A stretch of 9,312 nt of DNA from Crocinitomix sp. (GCA_020849935.1 JADZFJ010000520.1:1-9312), one strand, 5' to 3'; counted from the first letter of the stretch, positions 1 through 7,348 are shown. The notes: a model not told the origin generated them from the letters alone. Program-made: numbers and translations.

Positions 1-117
1 ATGACCGGAATGGAGCGCGCCCATGGTGGGTACAAAACCAATGATAACATTCGGATTTTTAGCTTTTGCGGATCCTAAGGCGCTGGCTAATTCTTTTTCA
101 TTTTTGGCAACTTTCAC
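1..117 (-). CDS. panC: Pantoate--beta-alanine ligase, N-terminal fragment (cut by window edge)
   Basis: Reading the minus strand from 117 to 1 gives 39 codons that include GFVPTMGALHSGH, the ATP-binding signature of pantothenate synthetase (the PTMGALHxGH motif with the HxGH nucleotide-binding residues). The enzyme condenses pantoate and beta-alanine with ATP in the cytoplasm, the last step of vitamin B5 synthesis. The start is constrained: a TAA stop lies two codons upstream (121-123), and the only usual start codon between it and the motif is the GTG at 115-117, giving an N-terminus of VKVAKNEKELASAL (the first residue would be read as Met). No ATG is available in this frame. The rest of the gene, normally about 280 residues, lies outside the window. 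It is divergent from the GT5-like operon. The family call is firm and the GTG start is likely. Confidence 0.93.
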   Translation of the reverse strand, partial: MKVAKNEKELASALGSAKAKNPNVIIGFVPTMGALHSGH

Positions 118-140
118 AACTTAATTCTTGGACAAGCTTA

Positions 141-148
141 CAAATCTA
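141..148 (-). promoter_or_regulatory. Putative -7 box for panC
   Basis: On the minus strand this reads TAGATTTG, a full match to the Bacteroidota -7 consensus TAnnTTTG. It lies 23 bases before the GTG start, as expected for a short leader. I see no well-placed -33 TTG about 20 bases upstream, so this is only half a promoter by sequence. Confidence 0.45.
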
Positions 149-158
149 TACTTTACAA

Positions 159-189
159 TTGATTATCTCCCTTTTTTTTCGTAATTTTG
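159..189 (+). promoter_or_regulatory. Promoter of the GT5-like/DUF4270/glmS operon
   Basis: TTG at 159-161 is followed by exactly 20 bases and then TAATTTTG at 182-189. This fits the primary sigma factor (SigABfr-type) promoter of Bacteroidota, with -33 TTG and -7 TAnnTTTG. Transcription would start near 195, leaving a leader of about 20 bases before the ATG at 216. The leader has no Shine-Dalgarno sequence, which is normal for the phylum. No other comparable site was seen before glmS, so this probably drives all three genes. Confidence 0.65.
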
Positions 190-215
190 TGGTCAATTAA
201 TAGTTTTCAAGTTTT

Positions 216-1034
216 ATGGAGAAGAAAAGAGTACTTTATATTTCTCAGGAAATATCACCTTTTTTACCACAATCAGACGTTTCAACGGCAACCAGAAAGT
301 TGCCTCAGGGGATTCAAGAGGGAGGAAAAGAAATCAGAGCATTCATGCCAAGATACGGATGTATTAACGAACGAAGACACCAATTACACGAAGTAATTCG
401 ACTTTCGGGAATGAATTTAATCATCAACGATGTCGATCATCCATTGATTATTAAAGTAGCCTCAGTGCCACAGGCAAAAATTCAAGTTTATTTTATTGAT
501 AACGAAGACTTTTTTACAAGAAAACACACCGTTAAAAATGAAAAAGGTGAGTTTTATACCGACAACGACGAACGCGCCATGTTTTTTGGAAGAGGTGTGT
601 TAGAAACTGTTAAAAAATTAGGTTGGAAACCAGACATTATTCATTGCCATGGTTGGCTAACCGCCTTAACACCGCTTTATATCAAAAAACTTTACCAAAA
701 CGATCCTCATTTTGCCGATGTAAAAGTAATTTATTCGGTGTACGAAAATGGATTTAACAAAAATTGGGACGCTAAGTTTTATGATAAGCTTAAATTTGAC
801 GGTTTTGAGGAAGAAGATATCCACGATTTAAAAGATGTAGATTTTTTCGCGCTCACTAAAAAAGCCGTAAGTGTCTCTGATGGTGTGATTCAGGGGAGCG
901 GAAGAATTGATTCAAACATCCTAAAAATGATTGAAGAATCAGAAACTCCGTTTCTTGAATACTTTTCCGAAGATTCTTGCGTTAAACCGATCAATGAGTT
1001 TTACGATCAAATTTTTGAAGAAATAGTAGTTTAG
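216..1034 (+). CDS. Half-length glycogen/starch synthase-like protein (GT5 N-terminal domain only)
   Basis: A 272-residue protein matching only the N-terminal Rossmann half of family GT5 glycogen synthases, which are usually about 470-500 residues with two Rossmann domains (GT-B fold). The opening VLYISQEISPF matches the SEvxPF start of GlgA. The ADP-glucose-binding KTGGL motif that should follow is replaced by LPQSD (residues 17-21). The second landmark, normally HDWH-like, reads HCHGWLTAL (143-151). The stretch INERRHQLHEV (50-60) is, from memory, typical of the Bacteroidota version. The C-terminal catalytic half is absent and the frame ends cleanly at TAG, immediately followed by TAA. It is therefore unlikely to make glycogen, although automatic annotation would call it GlgA. 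It is the first gene of the operon, 3 bases before the DUF4270 gene and cotranscribed with glmS, suggesting a sugar-nucleotide-binding or regulatory role. The ATG at 216 fits the promoter. The family is clear; the function is unknown. Confidence 0.85.
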   Translation: MEKKRVLYISQEISPFLPQSDVSTATRKLPQGIQEGGKEIRAFMPRYGCINERRHQLHEVIRLSGMNLIINDVDHPLIIKVASVPQAKIQVYFIDNEDFFTRKHTVKNEKGEFYTDNDERAMFFGRGVLETVKKLGWKPDIIHCHGWLTALTPLYIKKLYQNDPHFADVKVIYSVYENGFNKNWDAKFYDKLKFDGFEEEDIHDLKDVDFFALTKKAVSVSDGVIQGSGRIDSNILKMIEESETPFLEYFSEDSCVKPINEFYDQIFEEIVV

Positions 1035-1037
1035 TAA

Positions 1038-2417
1038 ATGAATACAAACTTTAGGAAAATTTTAAGGCGGAAAGTAATTTTTCTTTTCGCCGCTTTTTTT
1101 TCACTTATCACCGTGATAAGTGCGTGTAAAAAAGAAGAAACAGAAATTGGAGATTCTCTTCAAACTGAAGGTTTAAATGTTTTAACCACCGATACGTTTA
1201 CCCTCGTAACGTACTCCGATGTGATTGACAGCATGGAGAGTGATGAGACCAGTGTCAGCCTTTTAGGCGCATACAATGATCCTGTGTTTGGAGGGGTGAA
1301 TTGTGGTATTGTTACCCAAATTGTTCCCGAAGGATTAACGCAAGATTTTCCGGATGTAGTGAATGTGGTCATGGATTCGGTGGTGATTGCTTTGGATTAT
1401 TCGTCGATTAATTATTACCCGAATTTAGATGATTTTGCCGTAGAGGTGTATGAAATTGGGGATGTTTTAACTCGTTTAGATCAAGAATATTACACCAAAG
1501 AAGAACCAACGATTTTAGGTGAAAATTTGGTGATTCCAGAATTAAGTGTGGTTTCGCCAGATGTGGTGGCCAACCAAATTGTTGGAACGGACACCCTTTC
1601 TCCTCAACTTCGAATTCATTTAGACCCTCAAGTTGGTTTAGATTTAATTGCCGATTCGAAAGCAGGCTTAATGGGTGCTGATTTCCAAAATACAACTTTT
1701 AAAGGTTTATACATTCGTGCGCAAGTGGACGAAGATGCTCCTGGTTTTGGGATTCCATCTGGACTTGGAACGGTATTGTATTTTGCTTTAGAGGATCCGG
1801 CTTCTAAAATGACGATTTATTACCACAATACAAGTGGAGTTGCTGGCAGGTTTGATTTTGACATTAACAGCAATTGCGCGCGCTACAATAAAATTACCTA
1901 CGAGCGTGCTGGGACGGTGGTAGAACAAGCACTTTTGGACAAAACAAAAGGTGAGCAAGCTTTTTATATGCAAGGCGGATCGATTCGTGCGGTGGTAGAG
2001 ATTCCTCACATCATGAATTTTAACAAAAACTTGGCGGGTGAAGATGATCCAAAAATTATTAATAAAGCCGTTTTAGTGTTGCCTATTCAAGATTTTCAAT
2101 TTGATGCCTTTGACCCTGCTACCTCACTTTTTATTGCGCGAATTGTGGATAAAAAATTATCGACATTTACAGCCGATTATGGGTTTGGCACAACAGTTTC
2201 AGGAAATACGGTGACGTATGACGAAGACGCCAAAGAATTTAGGTTTAGCATGACCCGCGAAATTCAAGCGCTTTTAAATGGTGACATAGAAAATGTAGGC
2301 TACCGTGTTTATGCGCCTGCGTTTTTTGCTTCGACCATTGAGCGAATTATTTTTAACGGTTCCAAAACTACCTTAAAAAACAAACCACGATTAGAAATTA
2401 CTTATACTGAATATTAG
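1038..2417 (+). CDS. DUF4270 family lipoprotein
   Basis: A 459-residue exported lipoprotein. Residues 1-29 form a lipoprotein signal: basic FRKILRRK, a hydrophobic run, then the lipobox VISAC with Cys30 as the lipidated residue. Cys30 is followed by KKEETE, a lysine and then acidic residues, which resembles the surface-export signal of Bacteroidota lipoproteins, so the mature protein may face outside the cell (inference). The body is rich in beta-strand-like stretches and ends with PRLEITYTEY, a C-terminus I associate with DUF4270, a Bacteroidota family of unknown function. No catalytic motif was recognised. It sits 3 bases after the GT5-like gene and 3 bases before glmS, so translation is probably coupled across all three. 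The linkage with glmS suggests an envelope role tied to amino-sugar supply, but that is inference. The DUF4270 assignment rests on recognition and gene order, not on a search. Confidence 0.85.
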   Translation: MNTNFRKILRRKVIFLFAAFFSLITVISACKKEETEIGDSLQTEGLNVLTTDTFTLVTYSDVIDSMESDETSVSLLGAYNDPVFGGVNCGIVTQIVPEGLTQDFPDVVNVVMDSVVIALDYSSINYYPNLDDFAVEVYEIGDVLTRLDQEYYTKEEPTILGENLVIPELSVVSPDVVANQIVGTDTLSPQLRIHLDPQVGLDLIADSKAGLMGADFQNTTFKGLYIRAQVDEDAPGFGIPSGLGTVLYFALEDPASKMTIYYHNTSGVAGRFDFDINSNCARYNKITYERAGTVVEQALLDKTKGEQAFYMQGGSIRAVVEIPHIMNFNKNLAGEDDPKIINKAVLVLPIQDFQFDAFDPATSLFIARIVDKKLSTFTADYGFGTTVSGNTVTYDEDAKEFRFSMTREIQALLNGDIENVGYRVYAPAFFASTIERIIFNGSKTTLKNKPRLEITYTEY

Positions 2418-2420
2418 TTT

Positions 2421-4265
2421 ATGTGCGGCATTGTTGGATACATTGGAGACAAAAGAGCTTATCCTATTTTAATTAAAGGATTAAGCAGGCTAGAATATAG
2501 AGGTTATGACAGTGCGGGGGTGGCTTTATTAGAGCCAGGTGAAGATATTAAAGTATATAAACGTCAAGGCAAGGTAATTGATTTGACGGAGTTTGTGAAT
2601 GGAAGTTCAACTTCTGGCACAATTGGCATTGGGCATACAAGATGGGCAACCCACGGGTTACCAAATGATGTAAATGCGCATCCACACAGTTCTGGGGACG
2701 GTAAAATTACCTTGGTTCACAATGGCATTATTGAAAATTATGCGATTTTGAAAAAGGAACTTGTAAACCGTGGTCGTGTTTTTAAAAGTGAAACGGATAC
2801 AGAGGTGTTGGTTCATTTAATTGAAGATGTAAAATCGAAAAGTGGGGTTTCGTTAGTGGAGGCGGTGCGAATTGCTTTAAACCGTGTACATGGTGCTTAT
2901 GCGATTGTGGTGATTTCTTCAGACGATCCGAATAAAATTATTGCAGCTAAAAAAAGTAGCCCACTCGTAATTGGAATGGGCGAAGATGAATATTATTTGG
3001 CTTCGGATGCTACACCGATTGTGGAATACACAAAAAATGTGGTGTATTTAGAAGACGAACAAATTGCGATTATTGACCGCCATAACGGTTTACGAATTAT
3101 CAGCATTGGCAATCAAGAAGTTTCGCCGTATGTTCAGGAACTTGAAATGCAATTAGAAGAGTTGGAAAAAGGTGGCTACGAGCATTTTATGTTGAAAGAA
3201 ATCTACGAACAACCACACGCAATTAAAGACAGTTTTAGAGGTCGATTAAATGCAAAAGAAGGTTGGGTTTCGTTAGGTGGAATTAAAGATTATGAAGAAC
3301 AAATAGCAAAATCGGATCGGATTATTATTATTGCTTGCGGTACATCGTGGCACGCGGCTTTGGTAGCCGAATATTATTTTGAGGATTTGGCAAGGATTCC
3401 GGTAGAGGTTGAATACGCAAGTGAATTCAGGTACCGAAATCCAATTATTCGTAAAAATGACGTGGTAATTGCGATTTCGCAATCGGGTGAAACGGCGGAC
3501 ACACTTGCTGCCTTGAAAATGGCCAAAGAACAAGGGGCTACCTTGATTGGAATTGTGAATGTGGTTGGATCAACTATTTCGCGCGTGACGGATGCAGGTT
3601 CGTACACACACGCTGGCCCAGAAATTGGGGTAGCATCTACCAAAGCATTTACAACGCAATTAGTTTTATTAGCGATGATGGCTTTGTCGTTAGGGAAGAG
3701 ACGTGGCACAATTACCGATGAAAAGTTTAGCCTTTTATTAAATGAATTAGAAGCGCTACCAATGAAGATTGAAAAATTATTGGAAAGCGATTCGTATATT
3801 AAAGGGGTGTCTGCTATTTATAAAGATGCGCGGAATGCCTTGTATTTGGGAAGAGGTACCTCGTTCCCGATTGCGTTGGAAGGGGCATTGAAATTAAAAG
3901 AAATTAGTTATATCCATGCCGAAGGTTACCCTGCGGCGGAAATGAAACATGGCCCAATTGCCTTAATTGATGAAAATATGCCTGTTTTTGTAATTGCCAC
4001 CCAAGGTGAAAATTACGTAAAAGTGGTAAGTAATATTCAAGAAGTGAAAGCGCGAAAAGGTAAATTGATTGCCATTGTTACTAAAGGTGATACCACGGTG
4101 CGAGAAATGGCGGATCATGTAATTGAAATTCCAATGTCGCATGAATTTGTGGTGCCAATTTTAGCAACGATTCCTTTTCAATTAATCTCGTATCACATTG
4201 CCGTAATGCGAAATTGTAATGTGGACCAACCACGGAATTTAGCAAAATCGGTAACGGTTGAATAA
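2421..4265 (+). CDS. glmS: Glutamine--fructose-6-phosphate aminotransferase (isomerizing)
   Basis: A 614-residue cytoplasmic enzyme that converts fructose-6-phosphate plus glutamine to glucosamine-6-phosphate, the entry step to UDP-GlcNAc for peptidoglycan and LPS. The N-terminal glutaminase domain starts MCGIVGYIG; Cys2 becomes the N-terminal nucleophile after Met removal. Further glutaminase motifs are HTRWATHG (72-79) and HNGIIENY (100-107). Two SIS isomerase domains follow: ACGTSWHA (305-312) and ISQSGETADT (352-361) in the first, GRGTSFPIALEGALKLKE (477-494) in the second. Residues matching the E. coli catalytic Glu488, His504 and Lys603 are Glu494, His510 and Lys609, the last in the terminal LAKSVTVE. 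Length is close to the E. coli enzyme (609), with nothing missing. The ATG lies 3 bases after the DUF4270 stop, which leaves no room for the glmS ribozyme-riboswitch of Gram-positive bacteria, so control must be elsewhere. It is the last gene of the operon. Confidence 0.98.
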   Translation: MCGIVGYIGDKRAYPILIKGLSRLEYRGYDSAGVALLEPGEDIKVYKRQGKVIDLTEFVNGSSTSGTIGIGHTRWATHGLPNDVNAHPHSSGDGKITLVHNGIIENYAILKKELVNRGRVFKSETDTEVLVHLIEDVKSKSGVSLVEAVRIALNRVHGAYAIVVISSDDPNKIIAAKKSSPLVIGMGEDEYYLASDATPIVEYTKNVVYLEDEQIAIIDRHNGLRIISIGNQEVSPYVQELEMQLEELEKGGYEHFMLKEIYEQPHAIKDSFRGRLNAKEGWVSLGGIKDYEEQIAKSDRIIIIACGTSWHAALVAEYYFEDLARIPVEVEYASEFRYRNPIIRKNDVVIAISQSGETADTLAALKMAKEQGATLIGIVNVVGSTISRVTDAGSYTHAGPEIGVASTKAFTTQLVLLAMMALSLGKRRGTITDEKFSLLLNELEALPMKIEKLLESDSYIKGVSAIYKDARNALYLGRGTSFPIALEGALKLKEISYIHAEGYPAAEMKHGPIALIDENMPVFVIATQGENYVKVVSNIQEVKARKGKLIAIVTKGDTTVREMADHVIEIPMSHEFVVPILATIPFQLISYHIAVMRNCNVDQPRNLAKSVTVE

Positions 4266-4330
4266 AAACTTTAACCTTACAATTGGTTTTCCACTATTAA
4301 GCTTTTAACGTGAAATTTTTATTGAATGTA

Positions 4331-4450
4331 AGCGCCGCAAAAGGGATAGCAATGGAAAACCCGCAGTCCCCAATTAAATTGGGGACGAGGATTTGGAATG
4401 AATAGCCCGACCCCGACGATCCCGAAGTTTCAGTCGGGATGTCGGGGTTT
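4331..4450 (+). ncRNA. Candidate structured RNA or interspersed Bacteroidota intergenic element
   Basis: This stretch between glmS and the yceH-like gene has no coding potential but is rich in pairing. GGG (4343-4345) can close with CCC (4406-4408). Inside, CC-GC (4361-4364) can pair across a mismatch with GAGG (4387-4390), extending a perfect 8-bp stem, 4366-4373 with 4379-4386 (GTCCCCAA/TTGGGGAC, 5-base loop). The GC-rich hairpin 4411-4447 follows at once. Unpaired blocks such as GGGATAGCAATGG and GAATAGCCCGACC look like pieces of an element I recall as recurring between genes in Flavobacteriia genomes, perhaps the Flavo-1 RNA family; neither identity could be checked. I see no dedicated promoter, so it may be part of the glmS operon 3' end, and the strand is uncertain. 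Confidence 0.4.
4411..4450 (+). terminator. GC-rich hairpin, possible terminator of the glmS operon
   Basis: CCCCGAC (4411-4417) pairs with GTCGGGG (4441-4447), and ATCCCGA (4419-4425) pairs with TCGGGAT (4434-4440). This gives 14 bp with one bulged G (4418) and an 8-base loop. Only four Ts follow directly (4448-4451), so termination is plausible but not textbook. The near-symmetric palindrome also resembles the REP-like sequences scattered in Bacteroidota genomes. Confidence 0.5.
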
Positions 4451-4507
4451 TGCCCAAAAAAATTAACTGAAAATTCAACCAGATACCTTTTTTATAAAAA
4501 TGGGGTT

Positions 4508-4538
4508 TTGGGATTTTGAAATTTAATTGATACCTTCA
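4508..4538 (+). promoter_or_regulatory. Promoter of the yceH-like gene
   Basis: TTG at 4508-4510 is followed by 20 bases and then TACCTTCA (4531-4538), which matches TAnnTTTG at four of six fixed positions. The spacing is identical to the promoter at 159-189. Transcription would start near 4545, about 30 bases before the ATG at 4575. The spacing is convincing and the -7 box imperfect. Confidence 0.45.
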
Positions 4539-4574
4539 TGTTTGCAAGCTAGAATAAACCTAAAATTCTGATAT

Positions 4575-5237
4575 ATGAATAGCGAAGAAAAATTTGAATT
4601 ACCTGTATTGACTTTTGAAGAAGTTCGTGTGCTTGGTGCCCTGATTGAAAAAAGTAAAACCACGCCTGATTATTACCCCATGACCTTGAACGGGGTGACA
4701 ACGGCTTGTAATCAGAAATCTTCGAGAAATCCGGTGGTTGAATTTGATGAAGAAACGGTGCTGATTGCTTTGGATAGTTTAAAACGTAAAGGGTTTGTTA
4801 GTCAGATTTTTGGAGCAGGAAGTCGAACTAAAAAATACGAGCAGAATTTTAGTAAGATGTTTGATATTTCGAAAGGGGGAGTTGCGGCGATGTGTTTGCT
4901 TTTTTTACGCGGCCCTATTACGCCAGGTGAAATTAATTCGAATGCTGGGAGATTGCACCAATTTCAGTCGTTAGCATCTGTGCAAGAAACGCTTGCACAA
5001 TTGGCTGGTTATGAATTTCCGTTGGTGAAAGAATTGCCAAAACGTCCAGGACAAAAAGAAGCCCGTTTTGCTCACCTTTTTTCAGGCGCGATTGATGAAA
5101 CAGAATTTGAATTTACACCAGATGAACCCGCAAGAAAAACGGTGAATCACCTAGAAGCGCGGATTGAAACCTTGGAAACTGAATTGGCCGAAGTAAAATC
5201 GAAATTGGATGAGTTGATTCGTGAGTTGAAAGGATAA
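4575..5237 (+). CDS. YceH family protein (DUF480 / UPF0502)
   Basis: A 220-residue soluble protein of the YceH/DUF480 family. It begins with the typical LTFEEVRVLGALIEK-KTTP block (12-31), followed by NGVTTACNQKSSRNPV (39-54), which parallels NGVVTACNQKTNREPV in E. coli YceH. RGPITPGEI (112-120) and HLFSG (167-171) are further family landmarks. Known structures of the family show two winged-helix domains, so DNA binding is possible, but no biochemical role is established that I can name. Residues about 191-218 form a heptad-like coiled coil (LEARIETLETELAEVKSKL), suggesting self-association. Length agrees with the family. It is a single gene with its own putative promoter; no partner is suggested by the context. 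The family is clear; the function is unknown. Confidence 0.93.
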   Translation: MNSEEKFELPVLTFEEVRVLGALIEKSKTTPDYYPMTLNGVTTACNQKSSRNPVVEFDEETVLIALDSLKRKGFVSQIFGAGSRTKKYEQNFSKMFDISKGGVAAMCLLFLRGPITPGEINSNAGRLHQFQSLASVQETLAQLAGYEFPLVKELPKRPGQKEARFAHLFSGAIDETEFEFTPDEPARKTVNHLEARIETLETELAEVKSKLDELIRELKG

Positions 5238-5305
5238 GCCCCTTGGTAGACTTATGGATTTAATTTTAAATTGATTAAGAACGAAGGGGTTAGTTGTTTT
5301 CTCAT

Positions 5306-5313
5306 TATCTTTT
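5306..5313 (+). promoter_or_regulatory. Putative -7 box for the TPR-SpoIIE gene
   Basis: TATCTTTT differs from TAnnTTTG only in the last base and lies 25 bases before the TTG at 5339, the same distance as other -7 boxes and starts in this window (26 bases at 189/216 and 8510/8537). No TTG is placed 20 bases upstream. If real, it excludes the upstream TTG at 5294 as a start. Confidence 0.35.
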
Positions 5314-5338
5314 AAGGAATTGCGAAAAAGAAATTGGT

Positions 5339-7348
5339 TTGAAAAAAATTTGCCTGCTTTTTGGTTTTTTGATTGGTCTGTCTGCGTTAGCCCAAAATAA
5401 CGAGCTTAATTTATTGCTGAATAATATCAAAAATGCGCCTGAAGATTCGACAAAGGTGAATAATTTAAATGCCTTGTCAGAAGAATATTGGCAAACCGGC
5501 GAATTTACCAGTGCTTTAACGTACGCACAAGAAGCCAAAGTGTTGGCCGAGAAAATAGAATTTAAAGCTGGAGAAGGAAGGGCTTTTATTAATACGGCAT
5601 TGATTTATTGGAAACAAGGGGACTATCCAAAGGCGCTTGAACTGGCTTTTTATGGACTTCGTTTGTATGAAGAATCAGGGAATCAATCAGGAATTGCGCG
5701 AGCACACAATTGTATTGGATTAATCTATTTTAATCAAGAAAATTACGACGAGGCCTTGGTTGAATATTACAAGGGTCTGCAACTTCGGGAATCTATTGGC
5801 GACACAGCTAACATTGCTGGTTCATTTAACAATATTGGAGAGGTGGATGCCGAAAAAGGTGACTACGATTTGGCCTTGAAACATTTTGAAATTGCCCTAA
5901 CTATCAACCAAAAATATGGCAATCAAAATTGGGCCGCCATCAATCTTAACAACATCGGAAACATTTATGTGTTGAAAGCTGGGCAAAAAAACATTTCGCA
6001 AGCCGAGGAAATGAGTAATTACCAGTTAGCTCAAAAATACTACCTCGACGCCCTAGGAATTTGCCAAAAAATTGAGGATAAACAAGGGATAGCCAAATCG
6101 TATGTGAGTTTAGGAACCATTAATTTGCGGGTAAAAAGTTACGATGAAGCACGACAATATTTTGATAATGCCCTTGATTTTTCGAAAAGGATTGGGTATA
6201 AAGAAGCCATTAAATCGAGTTACGGGGGTTTAGAAAAATTAGACAGCACCTTGGGAAATTGGGAAGCCGCTTATCAAAATCAAAAATTATTTAGCCTGTA
6301 TAGCGATAGTTTGATTAATGAAGAAAATACACGCAAAAGCATGTATGCGTCCATGAATTTCGCTTTTGAAAAAAAAGAAACGGCTTTAAAAAATCAACAA
6401 AAAGAGGAAAAACGGCAACAGTTTATTATTATCATCTCAGTTTCGGTGGGATTTGTGTTTGCCTTGGTGCTTGCCTTTATTATTTTGCGCAGTTTACGCC
6501 GCAATCAAAAACAAAACAAAATTATTACCGCCCAAAAAGAATTGGTTGAAAAACAAAAACAATTGGTGGAGGAAAAACAGAAAGAAATTAGTGACAGTAT
6601 TAACTACGCCGAAAGGATTCAAAGGAGTTTTATGGCGACCTCCGATTTGTTGACGACTAATTTACCTGATCATTTTGTTTTTTTTCAGCCGAAAGATGTG
6701 GTAAGTGGGGATTTTTATTGGGCGGCTAATTTACCCAACGGGAGTTTTTTGTTGGCAACGGCAGACAGCACGGGTCATGGTGTGCCAGGCGCGATTATGA
6801 GTATTTTAAATATTTCGTGCTTGGAAAACGCGGTGGAAGAAAAACAATTAATTGAACCTGCCGAAATATTAAATCATACCCGAAGTAAAATTATTGAACG
6901 CTTAAAAAAAGATGGTAGCGCTGAAGGTGGCAAGGACGGAATGGATTGTAGTTTGATTCGTTTTGATTTACCCCACCACCAACTTGTGTATGCCGCTGCC
7001 AATAATCCGATTTGGATTGTTCGGCAAACGGCTACCATGGAACTCATTGAATTAGTTGCAGATCGTAAACCTGTTGGAAAAGGTGACAAGGATCAAGAAT
7101 CTTTTACCCAACACACCGTGCAATTGCAAAAAAACGATTTAATTTATACCATTACCGACGGGCTCCCTGACCAATTTGGTGGACCAAGAGGGAAGAAATT
7201 TTTGTATAAACAACTGAAAGAATTTTTACTTTCGATTGCCAATCAACCTTTAGAACAGCAAAAAATGCGGTTAAAAGAAGCTTTTTTAACTTGGAAAGGC
7301 GACCTTGAACAGGTGGATGATATTTGTATAATTGGCGTGAGGATTTAA
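5339..7348 (+). CDS. Membrane-bound TPR protein with C-terminal SpoIIE/PP2C-type phosphatase domain
   Basis: A 669-residue protein from the proposed TTG start at 5339. That start gives a canonical signal peptide (Met, then KKICLLFGFLIGLSALAQ); the frame is also open from a TTG at 5294, but that adds 15 polar residues before the signal, and there is no ATG or GTG candidate. The mature part has about six to seven TPRs (residues about 43-325, blocks such as YDEALVEYYKGL), one transmembrane helix (about 362-384), a charged coiled coil (about 395-425, EKQKQLVEEKQKE) and a SpoIIE-type serine/threonine phosphatase domain to the end. Metal-binding aspartates are present in SGDFYW, ATADSTGHGVPGA, GMDCSL, YTITDGLPDQFGG and VDDICIIG, so it should be active. 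The TPRs should be periplasmic and the phosphatase cytoplasmic, a layout common in Bacteroidota signalling proteins. By family knowledge the target would be an anti-sigma-antagonist-like or other phosphoprotein; none is encoded nearby. Confidence 0.9.
   Translation: MKKICLLFGFLIGLSALAQNNELNLLLNNIKNAPEDSTKVNNLNALSEEYWQTGEFTSALTYAQEAKVLAEKIEFKAGEGRAFINTALIYWKQGDYPKALELAFYGLRLYEESGNQSGIARAHNCIGLIYFNQENYDEALVEYYKGLQLRESIGDTANIAGSFNNIGEVDAEKGDYDLALKHFEIALTINQKYGNQNWAAINLNNIGNIYVLKAGQKNISQAEEMSNYQLAQKYYLDALGICQKIEDKQGIAKSYVSLGTINLRVKSYDEARQYFDNALDFSKRIGYKEAIKSSYGGLEKLDSTLGNWEAAYQNQKLFSLYSDSLINEENTRKSMYASMNFAFEKKETALKNQQKEEKRQQFIIIISVSVGFVFALVLAFIILRSLRRNQKQNKIITAQKELVEKQKQLVEEKQKEISDSINYAERIQRSFMATSDLLTTNLPDHFVFFQPKDVVSGDFYWAANLPNGSFLLATADSTGHGVPGAIMSILNISCLENAVEEKQLIEPAEILNHTRSKIIERLKKDGSAEGGKDGMDCSLIRFDLPHHQLVYAAANNPIWIVRQTATMELIELVADRKPVGKGDKDQESFTQHTVQLQKNDLIYTITDGLPDQFGGPRGKKFLYKQLKEFLLSIANQPLEQQKMRLKEAFLTWKGDLEQVDDICIIGVRI

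Noticed and set aside
187..396. A 69-codon plus-strand frame overlapping the GT5-like start.
   Set aside because: It overlaps the clear GT5 reading frame in another phase and its start codon overlaps the -7 promoter box.
2418..2420. glmS riboswitch-ribozyme.
   Set aside because: Only three bases separate glmS from the preceding gene; the upstream sequence is coding DUF4270.
3273..3709. Two overlapping open frames on the minus strand inside glmS (86 and 111 codons).
   Set aside because: They lie wholly opposite conserved glmS sequence, their translations show no recognisable domain, and they are explained by the codon usage of the plus-strand gene.
5239..5289. CCCCTT...AAGGGG inverted repeat as a terminator after the yceH-like gene.
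   Set aside because: Only 6 bp with a 39-base loop; too weak to separate from chance.
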